From: Vibrio plantisponsor
Lineage (GTDB): Bacteria > Pseudomonadota > Gammaproteobacteria > Enterobacterales > Vibrionaceae
Length of the DNA: 64,000 nucleotides
Direction: 5' to 3'
Assembly (NCBI RefSeq): GCF_013041605.1
Contig: NZ_JABEQC010000016.1
Coordinates: forward strand, 1 to 64,000
Notes under the pieces: generated by a model
Told to the model about the DNA's origin: nothing
The model's database searches: none
Seen by the model: only the letters and a program-made list of their open reading frames with translations
Made by a program: the position numbers and the translations under genes
Part shown: piece after piece, positions 1-7,903 of the stretch
Numbering within the stretch: the first letter of the stretch is position 1
How the letters are laid out: every line of letters starts with the position of its first letter

Positions 1-53
1 TGTTAGGCCTGCCGCCAGCGTTCAATCTGAGCCATGATCAAACTCTTCAATTT
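1..53 (-). rRNA. rrs: 16S ribosomal RNA, 5' end only
   Basis: Read on the minus strand, the first bases give the universal 16S start AATTGAAGAGTTTGATCATG followed by GGCTCAG and ACGCTGGCGGC. The gene runs off the left edge, so only about 53 bases of the mature RNA are present. Its leader and promoters lie to the right. As the promoter-proximal gene of an rrn operon, it should be followed outside the window by 23S and 5S genes. Confidence 0.97.
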
Positions 54-234
54 AAGATTTTGTCGGCTCAATGAATACTGAATACATTACATAGTAATGT
101 TGAATTGACTGTGCTGAATCTTACGATTCAATTGGTCACTCAGTTCATTGAAACCTAAGTTGCTTTGTTACGAGAACAAAGACTTAACTTTGATTTTCAT
201 CAACGAGTGCCCACACAGATTGATAGGTTTAAAT

Positions 235-246
235 TGTTAAAGAGCT
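235..246 (-). promoter_or_regulatory. rrn leader boxA antitermination site
   Basis: The minus strand reads AGCTCTTTAACA, one base from the E. coli rrn boxA TGCTCTTTAACA. BoxA recruits NusB/NusE so that the long untranslated rRNA transcript resists Rho. It lies about 180 bases upstream of the 16S 5' end, inside the transcribed leader downstream of both promoters, as expected. Confidence 0.85.
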
Positions 247-292
247 TTCTTCCTACACGTTAGTGACTTAGGTCACTTCGGAAGAGGCGGTC

Positions 293-320
293 ATTTTAGC
301 GATATAAACTTTCGTGTCAA
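293..320 (-). promoter_or_regulatory. rRNA promoter P2
   Basis: Minus-strand sigma-70 promoter with a perfect -35 TTGACA, a 16-base spacer and -10 TAAAAT. The discriminator after the -10 is GACCGCC. It lies nearer the 16S gene than P1, matching the tandem P1-P2 arrangement of gammaproteobacterial rrn operons. Confidence 0.85.
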
Positions 321-422
321 ACACTTTTTTAAGTTTATTTTCGTAGGCTTTCAGCCTTACAAAACAACCTTGCTGAACACTTTTCTGTTTCTTTCGAAGC
401 TTGTCCGTGTCAGCGAGGGGGC

Positions 423-450
423 ATTATAGAGATCAGCTTCACATTGGCAA
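423..450 (-). promoter_or_regulatory. rRNA promoter P1 with AT-rich upstream region
   Basis: Minus-strand -35 TTGCCA, 16-base spacer and perfect -10 TATAAT, followed by a GC-rich discriminator (GCCCCCTCGC), the hallmark of stringently controlled rRNA promoters. The bases behind the -35 (451-480) are A-rich on the minus strand and fit an UP element. Promoter activity is inferred from motif and position. Confidence 0.85.
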
Positions 451-569
451 GTGCTTTTTTTAGCTTTTTTCTATTTTTTGTTTGTTTGACTGTTTTTTGC
501 GCGCAACGGGCTATAAATGCAACTAATTGGCTTTTAATATGCCCTTGTCAGCAAGAAAAAGGAGGCCAT

Positions 570-1121
570 ATGAGCCCTATTCGCAGTTACAAAGGTATCG
601 TACCTAACATCGGTGCCCGCGTTTATATCGATTCAACGTCTATAATAGTGGGCGATATTCAATTAGCAGACGACGCCAGCATCTGGCCATTAGTATCTGC
701 TCGCGGCGATGTTAACCACATACATATTGGTGAACGTTCTAACATCCAAGATGGTAGCGTATTGCACGTCACACACAAAAATGCCGATAACCCGAACGGC
801 TACCCACTCATTATAGGTAATGATGTGACTGTCGGTCATAAAGTTATGCTACACGGATGCACAATTGGCGATCGCGTACTCGTAGGTATGGGAGCGATTG
901 TTCTGGATGGCGTTGTAATAGAGAGTGATGTAATGATTGGGGCAGGCAGCTTGGTTCCTCCGGGAAAAGTCCTTGAGAGTGGCTACTTATATGTCGGAAG
1001 CCCTGTTAAGCAAGCTCGTCCCCTTTCGGATAAAGAACGAGCTTTCCTGCTAAAATCTGCCGATAACTACGTGCAGACGAAAAATGACTATTTAAACAAT
1101 GTTAAAGATGTTGTGCGTTGA
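570..1121 (+). CDS. yrdA: gamma-class carbonic anhydrase-like hexapeptide-repeat protein (YrdA family)
   Basis: A 183-residue left-handed beta-helix protein of the gamma carbonic anhydrase/YrdA family. The hexapeptide-type repeats span about residues 20-150, with the histidines of the metal-binding set visible in LHVTH and GHKVMLHGC. A start 42 codons upstream is open, but the ATG chosen follows a strong AAGGAGG at 559-565 and gives the family length (E. coli YrdA is 184). It diverges from the rRNA promoter, and a weak promoter (TTGACT 486, TATAAA 512, 20-base spacer) may serve it. In E. coli yrdA is also beside the yrdB-aroE cluster. Catalytic activity is not certain for this branch. Confidence 0.93.
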   Translation: MSPIRSYKGIVPNIGARVYIDSTSIIVGDIQLADDASIWPLVSARGDVNHIHIGERSNIQDGSVLHVTHKNADNPNGYPLIIGNDVTVGHKVMLHGCTIGDRVLVGMGAIVLDGVVIESDVMIGAGSLVPPGKVLESGYLYVGSPVKQARPLSDKERAFLLKSADNYVQTKNDYLNNVKDVVR

Positions 1122-1388
1122 TTAGCTAACAACTTCTATTTGTCCAAGCTGATTGAAGGCTTCGTCTTCAATCAGTTCCTCAGCCAGTTCTTCTAGGTCA
1201 AAACGAACCATCTCAAATGCGGCTAACGCTTCTTGCTCACTACTAATAGTGACACCCGAAATCTTCGCAAGCTCATCGAGAGTAACAATGCATTCAATTA
1301 AAGCACCTGATTGCTGAGCAGGAAACGTTACGGCTTGTAGCTCACTGTTCCACTCTTGCATGTCAGGGAAAAGAATCGATTGGTTCAT
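1122..1388 (-). CDS. yrdB: DUF1488 family protein (YrdB)
   Basis: An 88-residue acidic protein of the DUF1488/YrdB family, function unknown. It begins MNQSILFPDMQEW and is rich in Asp and Glu in its second half (DLEELAEELIEDEAF). Its ATG overlaps the aroE stop codon by one base (TAATG), so the two are translationally coupled, exactly as in the E. coli aroE-yrdB pair. It ends one base from the convergent yrdA stop. No signal peptide or membrane segment is present. Family assignment rests on sequence resemblance and synteny. Confidence 0.88.
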   Translation of the reverse strand: MNQSILFPDMQEWNSELQAVTFPAQQSGALIECIVTLDELAKISGVTISSEQEALAAFEMVRFDLEELAEELIEDEAFNQLGQIEVVS

Positions 1389-2218
1389 TAGCCTTCCAAG
1401 TTTTTTCTTAATTCACGATGAATTTGTTTTGTGCCGGGACGCAAACCGCGCCATAACATAAAGCTCTCGGCAGCTTGCCCAACTAACATTCCCAAGCCGT
1501 CATAGACATGACCACAGCCATTATCCAGCGCCCACTGGTTAAAGATAGTCAGGCCTTTGCCATACATCATATCGTAGGCCACACTTTGGGCACTGAATAT
1601 AGAAGGAGAGATTTCCGGTAACTTTCCATCTAAGCTTGCAGAGGTTGAATTTATAATAAGATCAAAGCTGCCCTCAATTTGACTCATCTCTGCAGCATTC
1701 ACTTTTCCGAAACCGCTGAAAGCGTTCGCTAATGACTCAGCTTTAGCAAACGTTCGATTGGTAATGGTGATACTTACAGGCTCTTTATCAATCAGTGGTT
1801 TCAGTGCACCTTTAGCTGCACCACCAGCACCGATCAATAGAATTTTAGCGCCTTTCAGCGGCACCTGATATTGCATCAAATCTTGTACCAGACCTTCACC
1901 GTCAGTGTTATCCCCTAAGATCTCACCGTCATCCAGTTTCTTTAATGTATTCACCGCACCAGCCAGTTGTGCTCGCTCAGTTAAACGGTCTGCAAACTTG
2001 TAGGCGTCTTCTTTAAAAGGAACCGTAACATTACAACCACGGCCACCGTTGGCAAAAAAAGCTTTTGCTGCAGCAACAAACCCATCAACTGGCGCTAACT
2101 CAGCGGTGTATTCCATGCTTTGATTGGTTTGACGCGCAAACAATGTGTGAATGAACGGTGATTTGCTGTGTCCGATAGGATTACCAAACACCGCATAGTG
2201 ATCTTTTACAAAAGCCAT
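1388..2218 (-). CDS. aroE: shikimate dehydrogenase
   Basis: Reduces 3-dehydroshikimate to shikimate with NADPH in the chorismate pathway. The N-terminal substrate domain has GNPIGHSKSPFIH (shikimate-binding Ser pair) and NVTVPFKE with the catalytic Lys; NTDGEG follows. The NADP Rossmann domain carries GAGGAAKGAL and TNRTF. At 276 residues it matches E. coli AroE (272). A longer reading frame begins 16 codons upstream, but the chosen ATG opens directly on the conserved VKDHYAVFGNPIGHS and has a purine-rich AGGCAGGGA upstream. It lies between hemF and yrdB in a minus-strand operon (tsaC-hemF-aroE-yrdB) that mixes housekeeping functions. Confidence 0.97.
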   Translation of the reverse strand: MAFVKDHYAVFGNPIGHSKSPFIHTLFARQTNQSMEYTAELAPVDGFVAAAKAFFANGGRGCNVTVPFKEDAYKFADRLTERAQLAGAVNTLKKLDDGEILGDNTDGEGLVQDLMQYQVPLKGAKILLIGAGGAAKGALKPLIDKEPVSITITNRTFAKAESLANAFSGFGKVNAAEMSQIEGSFDLIINSTSASLDGKLPEISPSIFSAQSVAYDMMYGKGLTIFNQWALDNGCGHVYDGLGMLVGQAAESFMLWRGLRPGTKQIHRELRKNLEG

Positions 2219-2300
2219 ATCCCTGCCTCTACCAATAAAAAGGTCGCTAAGTCTGTTATTTAACAATACTTAACGACCCTATCACTCAGTGCAATTTCTG

Positions 2301-3215
2301 TCACCACTCGCGCGGCACTAAAAACTCATTCAGTTTAGCTTCGGTGCTGCCAGCTTGCGGCTGGTAGTTATATTCCCAGCGAGCGAGTGGAGGCATAGAC
2401 ATCAGTATTGATTCTGTGCGACCGCCAGTTTGCAGACCAAAAAGCGTTCCACGGTCAAACACTAAGTTAAATTCAACGTAGCGACCACGACGATACAACT
2501 GGAACTGACGTTCTCTCTCGCCATACTCGGTCGCTTTACGACGTTCGACAATCGGCACATAAGCTTGGCAGTAACCTTCACCGACCGCTTTGATATAGTC
2601 AAAGCACTTATCAAATTCCCAATGATTCAGATCATCGAAGAATAGGCCGCCAACACCGCGAGTTTCTTCTCGGTGAGGAAGATAAAAATAGCGGTCACAC
2701 CATTCTTTATGCTGCTGATAAACATCATCACCAAACGGTTCACATAAAGCTTTTGCGGTTGAATGCCACTGCTGGCAATCTTCAATAAAAGGATAGAAAG
2801 GTGTTAAGTCGAAACCACCACCAAACCACCAAATTGGCTCTTCACCTTCTTTCTCTGCAATAAAGAAGCGCACGTTGGCGTGAGATGTTGGAACATAAGG
2901 GTTTTTCGGGTGCATAACTAAAGAGACACCCATGGCTTCAAACTTACGTCCCGCCAATTCAGGGCGATGCGCCGTTGCGGATGCTGGCATTTGCTTTCCA
3001 GTAACATGTGAGAAGTTCACGCCACCTTGTTCAAACACCAAACCATCACGCATCACACGAGAGCGGCCACCGCCGCCCAACTTTTCGCCCGGCTCACGAT
3101 GCCACGCATCTTCAATAAACTTGGCACCACCATCAACATGCTCTAATTGCTGGCAGATTTGATCTTGTATTGACAGCAAAAACTGCTTTACGGCTTCTTT
3201 ATTAATTGTCGACAT
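2301..3215 (-). CDS. hemF: oxygen-dependent coproporphyrinogen III oxidase
   Basis: Catalyses the aerobic oxidative decarboxylation of coproporphyrinogen III to protoporphyrinogen IX in haem synthesis. The 304-residue protein (E. coli 299) shows the conserved HPKNPYVPTSHANVRFF segment near residue 105, the WWFGGGFDLTPFYPF block, and RRGRYVEFNLVFDRGTLFGL. The start is the ATG preceded by AAGGA; an upstream in-frame ATG adding eight residues lacks the family N-terminus. It sits between tsaC and aroE on the same strand with short gaps, so co-transcription is likely. It is cytoplasmic, with no signal peptide. Confidence 0.97.
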   Translation of the reverse strand: MSTINKEAVKQFLLSIQDQICQQLEHVDGGAKFIEDAWHREPGEKLGGGGRSRVMRDGLVFEQGGVNFSHVTGKQMPASATAHRPELAGRKFEAMGVSLVMHPKNPYVPTSHANVRFFIAEKEGEEPIWWFGGGFDLTPFYPFIEDCQQWHSTAKALCEPFGDDVYQQHKEWCDRYFYLPHREETRGVGGLFFDDLNHWEFDKCFDYIKAVGEGYCQAYVPIVERRKATEYGERERQFQLYRRGRYVEFNLVFDRGTLFGLQTGGRTESILMSMPPLARWEYNYQPQAGSTEAKLNEFLVPREW

Positions 3216-3250
3216 CTTTTGTTCCTTACGCATTCCCATCGCAGAGTGAG

Positions 3251-3808
3251 TTAGCCCTGTCTTAATACTTGTAGGGTTTTCGCATCGCGAATTTCACTTG
3301 GTTTGTTACGCCCGCCAGTTGCGCCACGCAGAATCGTAACCAGTTTGTCGCCAAGCTGCTCTTCAACTTCTTCCGTTGTCATACACGAAGGTTGACCAGT
3401 TAAGTTTGCACTGGTTGAGGTTAGCGGTTTACCGTAAGCGTTGCACAGTTGTTGAACCAGAGGATGATCGGTCACACGCACTGCGATGGTATCAAACTGA
3501 CCACTCACCCATTTGGATACTTTACTGCTCGCAGGTACAACCCAAGTAACAGGACCGGGCCAAGTTGATTTGATTTGTAGTAATTGTTCTGCGGTTAACT
3601 GGCTTTCATCTATATAAGGAAGCAGTTGTTCGTATGAGGCTGCAATTAAAATCAAACCTTTCTCTACAGGTCTTTGCTTTAGTTGCAGTAACTTCTCGAT
3701 GGCTTCTGGACTGTCCGGATCGCAACCCACACCAAAAACACCTTCTGTCGGGTAGGCAATCACTTCACCAGACTTCAATGCATGTAAAGCTTGTTCAAAA
3801 TTATTCAC
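3251..3808 (-). CDS. tsaC: threonylcarbamoyl-AMP synthase
   Basis: Makes threonylcarbamoyl-AMP from Thr, bicarbonate and ATP, the first step of t6A37 modification of ANN-decoding tRNAs. The YrdC/Sua5 fold is seen as YPTEGVFGVGCDPDS near the N-terminus, the basic KQRP motif, WPGPVTWVVPAS and the C-terminal TSTSANLTGQPS. At 185 residues it is the short TsaC form (E. coli 190), lacking the Sua5 C-terminal domain. It is the first gene of the tsaC-hemF-aroE-yrdB string, matching the E. coli neighbourhood. The 236 bases upstream separate it from the divergent purEK operon and must hold both promoters. Confidence 0.96.
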   Translation of the reverse strand: MNNFEQALHALKSGEVIAYPTEGVFGVGCDPDSPEAIEKLLQLKQRPVEKGLILIAASYEQLLPYIDESQLTAEQLLQIKSTWPGPVTWVVPASSKVSKWVSGQFDTIAVRVTDHPLVQQLCNAYGKPLTSTSANLTGQPSCMTTEEVEEQLGDKLVTILRGATGGRNKPSEIRDAKTLQVLRQG

Positions 3809-3960
3809 AAAAACTACCTAATTGAGCTGACTTATTTCTATTTGCGCCCAGTGTACAAATTATCGGTGATTTCGCCTATACCTTAACGAGCGGAAGTTCA
3901 AACCACGCTTCCATGAACATCGAAGGGTAATTTGTCCGCCAACATTTGTTGATTACAACA

Positions 3961-3976
3961 ACGCAATCGTTTGCTT
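3961..3976 (+). promoter_or_regulatory. PurR-type operator (PUR box) overlapping the purE -35
   Basis: ACGCAATCGTTTGCTT differs by about one base per arm from the enterobacterial PUR box ACGCAAACGTTTGCGT and keeps the central CG. It covers the -35 of the purE promoter and lies 69 bases before the purE start, so hypoxanthine/guanine-bound PurR would block RNA polymerase. Seen: the motif and its position. Inferred: regulation by PurR. Confidence 0.85.
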
Positions 3977-3998
3977 GATGTAAAAATCCTCGTATAAT
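3971..3998 (+). promoter_or_regulatory. purEK promoter
   Basis: A -35 TTGCTT, 16-base spacer and perfect -10 TATAAT precede purE; the start point would be near 4005. The -35 is embedded in the PUR box, the arrangement known for E. coli purine genes. No other good sigma-70 candidate is seen between the operator and purE. Confidence 0.75.
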
Positions 3999-4044
3999 GC
4001 GCGGCGTTCGCTCACCAAAATAAATATGCTTGAAGGAGTTTGAG

Positions 4045-4530
4045 ATGAAAGTCGGTATTATCATGGGTTCCAAATCGGATTGGCCAACCATGAAACTTGC
4101 AGCAGAGATGCTAGAGCAATTCGGTGTTCCTTATGAAACGAAAGTAGTTTCAGCTCATCGCACTCCACAACTCCTAGCAGACTACGCAAGCAGCGCGAAA
4201 GAACGCGGCCTAAAAGTGATTATCGCTGGTGCTGGCGGAGCTGCCCACCTCCCGGGAATGGCAGCAGCATTCACTAGCTTGCCAGTTCTTGGTGTACCGG
4301 TTCAGTCTCGCGCTCTTTCTGGCTTAGATTCTCTATACTCTATTGTTCAAATGCCAAAAGGCATTGCGGTAGGTACGCTTGCGATTGGTGAGGCTGGCGC
4401 GGCTAATGCTGGGCTTCTAGCGGCTCAAATCATCGGTACTTTTGATGAAGAAGTGATGGCAAAAGTGGAAGCTTTCCGCACGGCTCAAACAGAATCTGTA
4501 CTGGCAAATCCAAATCCAGCCGAGGAATAA
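4045..4530 (+). CDS. purE: N5-carboxyaminoimidazole ribonucleotide mutase
   Basis: Class I PurE, converting N5-CAIR to CAIR in purine synthesis; it acts on the product of PurK, encoded next. The 161-residue protein has the signature GSKSDWPTM at residues 8-16, SAHRTP with the catalytic His, and GAGGAAHLPGM. The ATG chosen sits six bases after AAGGAG; a TTG five codons earlier lacks its own site. The stop is followed after three bases by the purK ATG. Expression is probably repressed by PurR through the operator overlapping the promoter. Confidence 0.98.
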   Translation: MKVGIIMGSKSDWPTMKLAAEMLEQFGVPYETKVVSAHRTPQLLADYASSAKERGLKVIIAGAGGAAHLPGMAAAFTSLPVLGVPVQSRALSGLDSLYSIVQMPKGIAVGTLAIGEAGAANAGLLAAQIIGTFDEEVMAKVEAFRTAQTESVLANPNPAEE

Positions 4531-4533
4531 TTG

Positions 4534-5667
4534 ATGCACGTATTGGTATTAGGTTCAGGTCAGCTTGCACGTATGATGTCATTGGCTGGCGCACCACTTA
4601 ATATTGAAATTTCTGCGTTTGACGTTAACAGCAAGAATGTCGTTCATCCTTTAACTCAAGCTGTGATTGGTCATGGTTTAGAGCAAGCGATTGAAAAAGC
4701 AGATGTCATTACCGCTGAGTTTGAGCATATTCCTCATGATGTGCTTGAAGTGTGTGAACGTAGCGGAAAATTCCTGCCAAGCACTGACTCCATTAAAGCT
4801 GGCGGTGACCGCCGACTTGAAAAAGCACTGTTAGATAACGCTGGCGTGAGTAATGCAAAGTACACCGTTATTAATAACCGTGAAGATTTCGATACTGCGA
4901 TCGCTCATGTAGGCGTTCCTATGGTACTAAAAAGTGCTTTAGGTGGTTATGACGGCAAAGGTCAATGGCGTCTGAAGAACAAGGAAGATGCAGATAAAAT
5001 TTGGCCAGAAATGGCAGAGTGTATTGCATCTTCTAACAACCAAGCGATTGTTGCAGAAGAATTTGTTCCTTTTGACCGTGAAGTTTCTCTGGTTGGTGCT
5101 CGTGGCAAAAATGGCGAAGTTGCCGTTTACCCATTAGCTGAAAACGTGCACGTGAATGGTGTCCTTAGCCTTTCAACTGCTATTGATGCTCCAGAGCTAC
5201 AAGAACAAGCAAAAGAAATGTTTGCCGCTGTGGCAAACAGCTTAGATTACGTTGGCGTTTTAGCTCTAGAGTTCTTTGATGTTCAAGGAAAACTACTGGT
5301 TAACGAAATTGCACCTCGCGTACACAACTCTGGTCACTGGACACAACAAGGTGCGGAAACCTGTCAGTTTGAAAATCATCTGCGCGCGGTTTGTGGCATG
5401 CCATTAGGCAGCACCAAACTGGTTCGCGAGACATCGATGATCAATATTCTTGGCGAAGACTCGTTACCAGAAAGCCTGCTAGCAATGGAAGGTTGTCATA
5501 TTCACTGGTACGGAAAAGAAAAACGTCCGGGCAGAAAAATGGGTCACATCAACGTGACGGCTGATTACCACGGTGAACTGGTCCGTAAACTGTGTGAATT
5601 GGCGGATGTTTTAGATGCGAAAGCATTTCCAGCAGTTCAGGAAGTAGCGAAACAATTTAAATCTTAA
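4534..5667 (+). CDS. purK: N5-carboxyaminoimidazole ribonucleotide synthase
   Basis: ATP-grasp enzyme that carboxylates AIR with ATP and bicarbonate to N5-CAIR. The 377-residue protein opens with the nucleotide-binding LVLGSGQLARMM, carries the ATP-grasp core (VLKSALGGYDGKGQW, VAEEFVPFDREVSLV) and the metal-binding NEIAPRVHNSGHWT. It starts at ATG three bases after the purE stop with GAGGAA inside the end of purE, implying coupled translation. A TTG codon immediately before would add one residue. It is slightly longer than E. coli PurK (355). A strong terminator follows. Confidence 0.98.
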   Translation: MHVLVLGSGQLARMMSLAGAPLNIEISAFDVNSKNVVHPLTQAVIGHGLEQAIEKADVITAEFEHIPHDVLEVCERSGKFLPSTDSIKAGGDRRLEKALLDNAGVSNAKYTVINNREDFDTAIAHVGVPMVLKSALGGYDGKGQWRLKNKEDADKIWPEMAECIASSNNQAIVAEEFVPFDREVSLVGARGKNGEVAVYPLAENVHVNGVLSLSTAIDAPELQEQAKEMFAAVANSLDYVGVLALEFFDVQGKLLVNEIAPRVHNSGHWTQQGAETCQFENHLRAVCGMPLGSTKLVRETSMINILGEDSLPESLLAMEGCHIHWYGKEKRPGRKMGHINVTADYHGELVRKLCELADVLDAKAFPAVQEVAKQFKS

Positions 5668-5685
5668 GATTTAATTCCAGATACA

Positions 5686-5712
5686 AAAACGGCGCTTAAA
5701 GCGCCGTTTTTT
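5686..5712. terminator. bidirectional terminator between purK and yrdD
   Basis: Stem AAAACGGCGC / GCGCCGTTTT with a five-base TTAAA loop, T-run on the plus strand and a matching run on the minus strand because of the A-tract. It lies between two convergent genes and can end both transcripts. Confidence 0.92.
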
Positions 5713-5717
5713 ATGTT

Positions 5718-6281
5718 CTATTCCTGAATATGCCCACACTTGCGATCCGCACATTGATACTTAGTGCCGCTAGCGAGCTTCTTCTCAACCAGTAATGAGA
5801 AACCGCATTTCTCGCACTTACCCGCTACTGGAGGTAAGTTAACGGCAAATTTGCACTTAGGGTAAGTATCACAAGCATAAAACGTTTTACCGAAACGCGT
5901 TTTACGCTCGGCAAGATGCCCTTTACCGCACTCAGGACAAGCATGTAACTTGCTTGGCTTGGTTTCATCTGCAGAGTTATCTTGAGATTCGATATGGTGA
6001 CATTTGGGGTAAGCACTACAGCCGATAAACATGCCATAACGCCCTTGGCGCAATACCAACTCACTCCCACATTCAGGACAAGGCACACCAAGTTCTTTCA
6101 CTATGTGTCCGTCATTCTGGTGCAGTGGTTTTATGTAGTCGCAATTAGGATACTGAGTACAGCCGAGAAACGGGCCGTGTTTGCCATGGCGAAGCTGTAA
6201 CGCTCCGCCACATTTCGGACAAGGTTCGTTCAGCGCATGTTCATGAGCTGAAAATAGCTCGCTATCAATTTTACCGCTCAT
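5718..6281 (-). CDS. yrdD: topoisomerase I-type zinc-finger protein (YrdD family)
   Basis: A 187-residue protein made of four Cys4 zinc ribbons like those at the C-terminus of DNA topoisomerase I, with no topoisomerase catalytic domain. The repeats are visible as CPKCGG...CTQYPNC (about 21-48), CPECGS...CSAYPKC (68-94), CPECGK...CDTYPKC (114-143) and CEKCGF...CADRKCG (155-183). Such ribbons bind single-stranded DNA in topoisomerase I; the role of the free-standing protein is unknown. The order tsaC/yrdD/smg/dprA is conserved in E. coli. It is followed by smg upstream on the same strand with a 15-base gap. Confidence 0.93.
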   Translation of the reverse strand: MSGKIDSELFSAHEHALNEPCPKCGGALQLRHGKHGPFLGCTQYPNCDYIKPLHQNDGHIVKELGVPCPECGSELVLRQGRYGMFIGCSAYPKCHHIESQDNSADETKPSKLHACPECGKGHLAERKTRFGKTFYACDTYPKCKFAVNLPPVAGKCEKCGFSLLVEKKLASGTKYQCADRKCGHIQE

Positions 6282-6296
6282 AATACGTTTATTAGC

Positions 6297-6773
6297 TTAA
6301 TGAAGAATACCTTGCTCTTTGCTGTACAAGAGCTCTTCCATAAGCGTATAAGCGTTCTCATTCCCGGGAACATTGAACAGCACCATTAGGATGATCCACT
6401 TCAGGTCATCCAACTCTAATTCATTGGTCTCTAGCCCCATCACTCGATCGATCACCATTTCGCGAGTTTCAGGTGTTAATACCTTAATTTGCTCTAAAAA
6501 TAGGATGAAACCACGAGATTCTAGGTCTAGACGCTCCATCTCTTGCGCTGTAAAAATACGCATAGATGTTGCCGCACTGGTTGAAATCGCTGACTGTGCA
6601 TCCGTTTGTTGCAATGCCGCTAGCTCTTCTAACCAGTTTAGGGCTTTGTAGATATCTTTTTGGTGAAACCCTGCTCGAAGTAATTCATCTTCAAGCTCGT
6701 CTTGATCCACTTGCAACTCTGCATCGCTATGGATATAAGTTTCAAACAGATACATCAGAATATCCATCATCAT
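6297..6773 (-). CDS. smg: Smg protein (DUF494)
   Basis: A 158-residue acidic, helical protein of the Smg/DUF494 family, located beside dprA in many gammaproteobacteria; biochemical function unknown. It begins with the conserved DILMYLFETYIHSDAEL and contains LEDELLRAGF. Three consecutive ATG codons open the frame; the first is best spaced from GGGGAGGGG upstream, though family members start at the position of the third. It lies two bases after the dprA stop, so the pair is probably one transcript. Confidence 0.92.
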   Translation of the reverse strand: MMMDILMYLFETYIHSDAELQVDQDELEDELLRAGFHQKDIYKALNWLEELAALQQTDAQSAISTSAATSMRIFTAQEMERLDLESRGFILFLEQIKVLTPETREMVIDRVMGLETNELELDDLKWIILMVLFNVPGNENAYTLMEELLYSKEQGILH

Positions 6774-6775
6774 AG

Positions 6776-7891
6776 CTAGCCCCTCCCCTTACGAATATAG
6801 CCACCGGAAACTGCAACAACATGCCCTGAAAGCTCAAGCTCCAAGAGCTGCATCATGACTTCTTGGACAGGTATATGGGTCCTGCTTGCAAGAATATCAA
6901 CTGGTGTAGCTTCTTCTCCTACGTTAGCTAACAGCTCGGGAAATGGCAATTCATCTTCGCTATTTAAGGATAAAAAAAGTGTATGCTGACATTGCTGAGG
7001 CTGTAAGCGATTGAAATCCAGCATAGATTCAAGTTCATCAACAATCTGTTGTACATTCTGAACTAAGCATGCGCCCTGCTGAATTAGGCGATTACTGCCC
7101 ACACAATTGGGGTTAAGAATAGATCCCGGTACCACAAAAACCTCTCGGTTTTGTTCAGTTGCATAGCGAGCGGTAATCAAAGATCCGCTTTTTTCCGCCG
7201 CCTCAACGACCAGAACGCCCATAGATAAACCACTGATGATCCGGTTGCGCCGAGGAAAATGGGTTGGGCGAGGTTTCGCATTAGGACGAAACTCTGAAAC
7301 TAAAGCACCGTTTTCTATAATACGAGCGGCGAGATTTTTATGTCTCGAAGGATAGATAGACGCTAGCCCAGAGCCTAAAACAGCGATCGTTTTACCAGCG
7401 GCTTTCAACGCACCATCATGAGCATAGCCATCAACTCCCAAAGCTAAACCACTGGTGACCACCAACTCTTGTTCCACTAACTGCCCTGCAAACTGATGAG
7501 CAATCTTCTGACTATCAATACTGGCGTTACGACTACCAACAATAGCGATTTGTGGTTGATTCAATGTTTCCAGTTGTCCTTCAACAAACAGAACATCTGG
7601 TTTTGAGGAGATTTGTTGCAGTAGAGCAGGATACGAATCACAAAATGGCGTGATGATATGCCTTCCGGTTTGTGCCTTTAACCACTCGAGAGATTCTTCC
7701 ACCTCTCGCTCAGCATCATGCATCAAATAGTGAATCTGATCAGAAGCCAATCCTACCGCCTGCCATTGGCTGGCTGAATAGCTAAAAAGGTTGAAGAGGG
7801 AATCTCGGCTCAATAACTGTTTAACAGACTTTTTGCTCAGTTTTGGCGTAAAGCTTAGCGCTAACCATGCTGATAAATCCCTTTCATTCAT
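6776..7891 (-). CDS. dprA: DNA-processing protein DprA
   Basis: DprA (Smf) binds incoming single-stranded DNA during natural transformation and loads RecA. The 371-residue protein has an N-terminal SAM-like region, a Rossmann-like core with IAIVGSRNAS (about 113-122), SGLALGVDGYAH and VLGSGLASIYPSRHKNL, the PTHFPRRNRIISGLS segment, and a C-terminal winged-helix domain (about 310-371). This matches E. coli Smf (374). Together with comM elsewhere in the window it gives two late-stage transformation functions, in keeping with a competent Vibrio. It is followed by smg two bases on and preceded by the LysM gene. Confidence 0.96.
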   Translation of the reverse strand: MNERDLSAWLALSFTPKLSKKSVKQLLSRDSLFNLFSYSASQWQAVGLASDQIHYLMHDAEREVEESLEWLKAQTGRHIITPFCDSYPALLQQISSKPDVLFVEGQLETLNQPQIAIVGSRNASIDSQKIAHQFAGQLVEQELVVTSGLALGVDGYAHDGALKAAGKTIAVLGSGLASIYPSRHKNLAARIIENGALVSEFRPNAKPRPTHFPRRNRIISGLSMGVLVVEAAEKSGSLITARYATEQNREVFVVPGSILNPNCVGSNRLIQQGACLVQNVQQIVDELESMLDFNRLQPQQCQHTLFLSLNSEDELPFPELLANVGEEATPVDILASRTHIPVQEVMMQLLELELSGHVVAVSGGYIRKGRG

Positions 7892-7903
7892 GACTGACTC
7901 TAT

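Noticed and set aside
444..569. 42-codon N-terminal extension of yrdA
   Set aside because: Encodes a Phe-rich stretch overlapping the rRNA P1 promoter region and lies upstream of the strong AAGGAGG site; the family begins at the downstream ATG.
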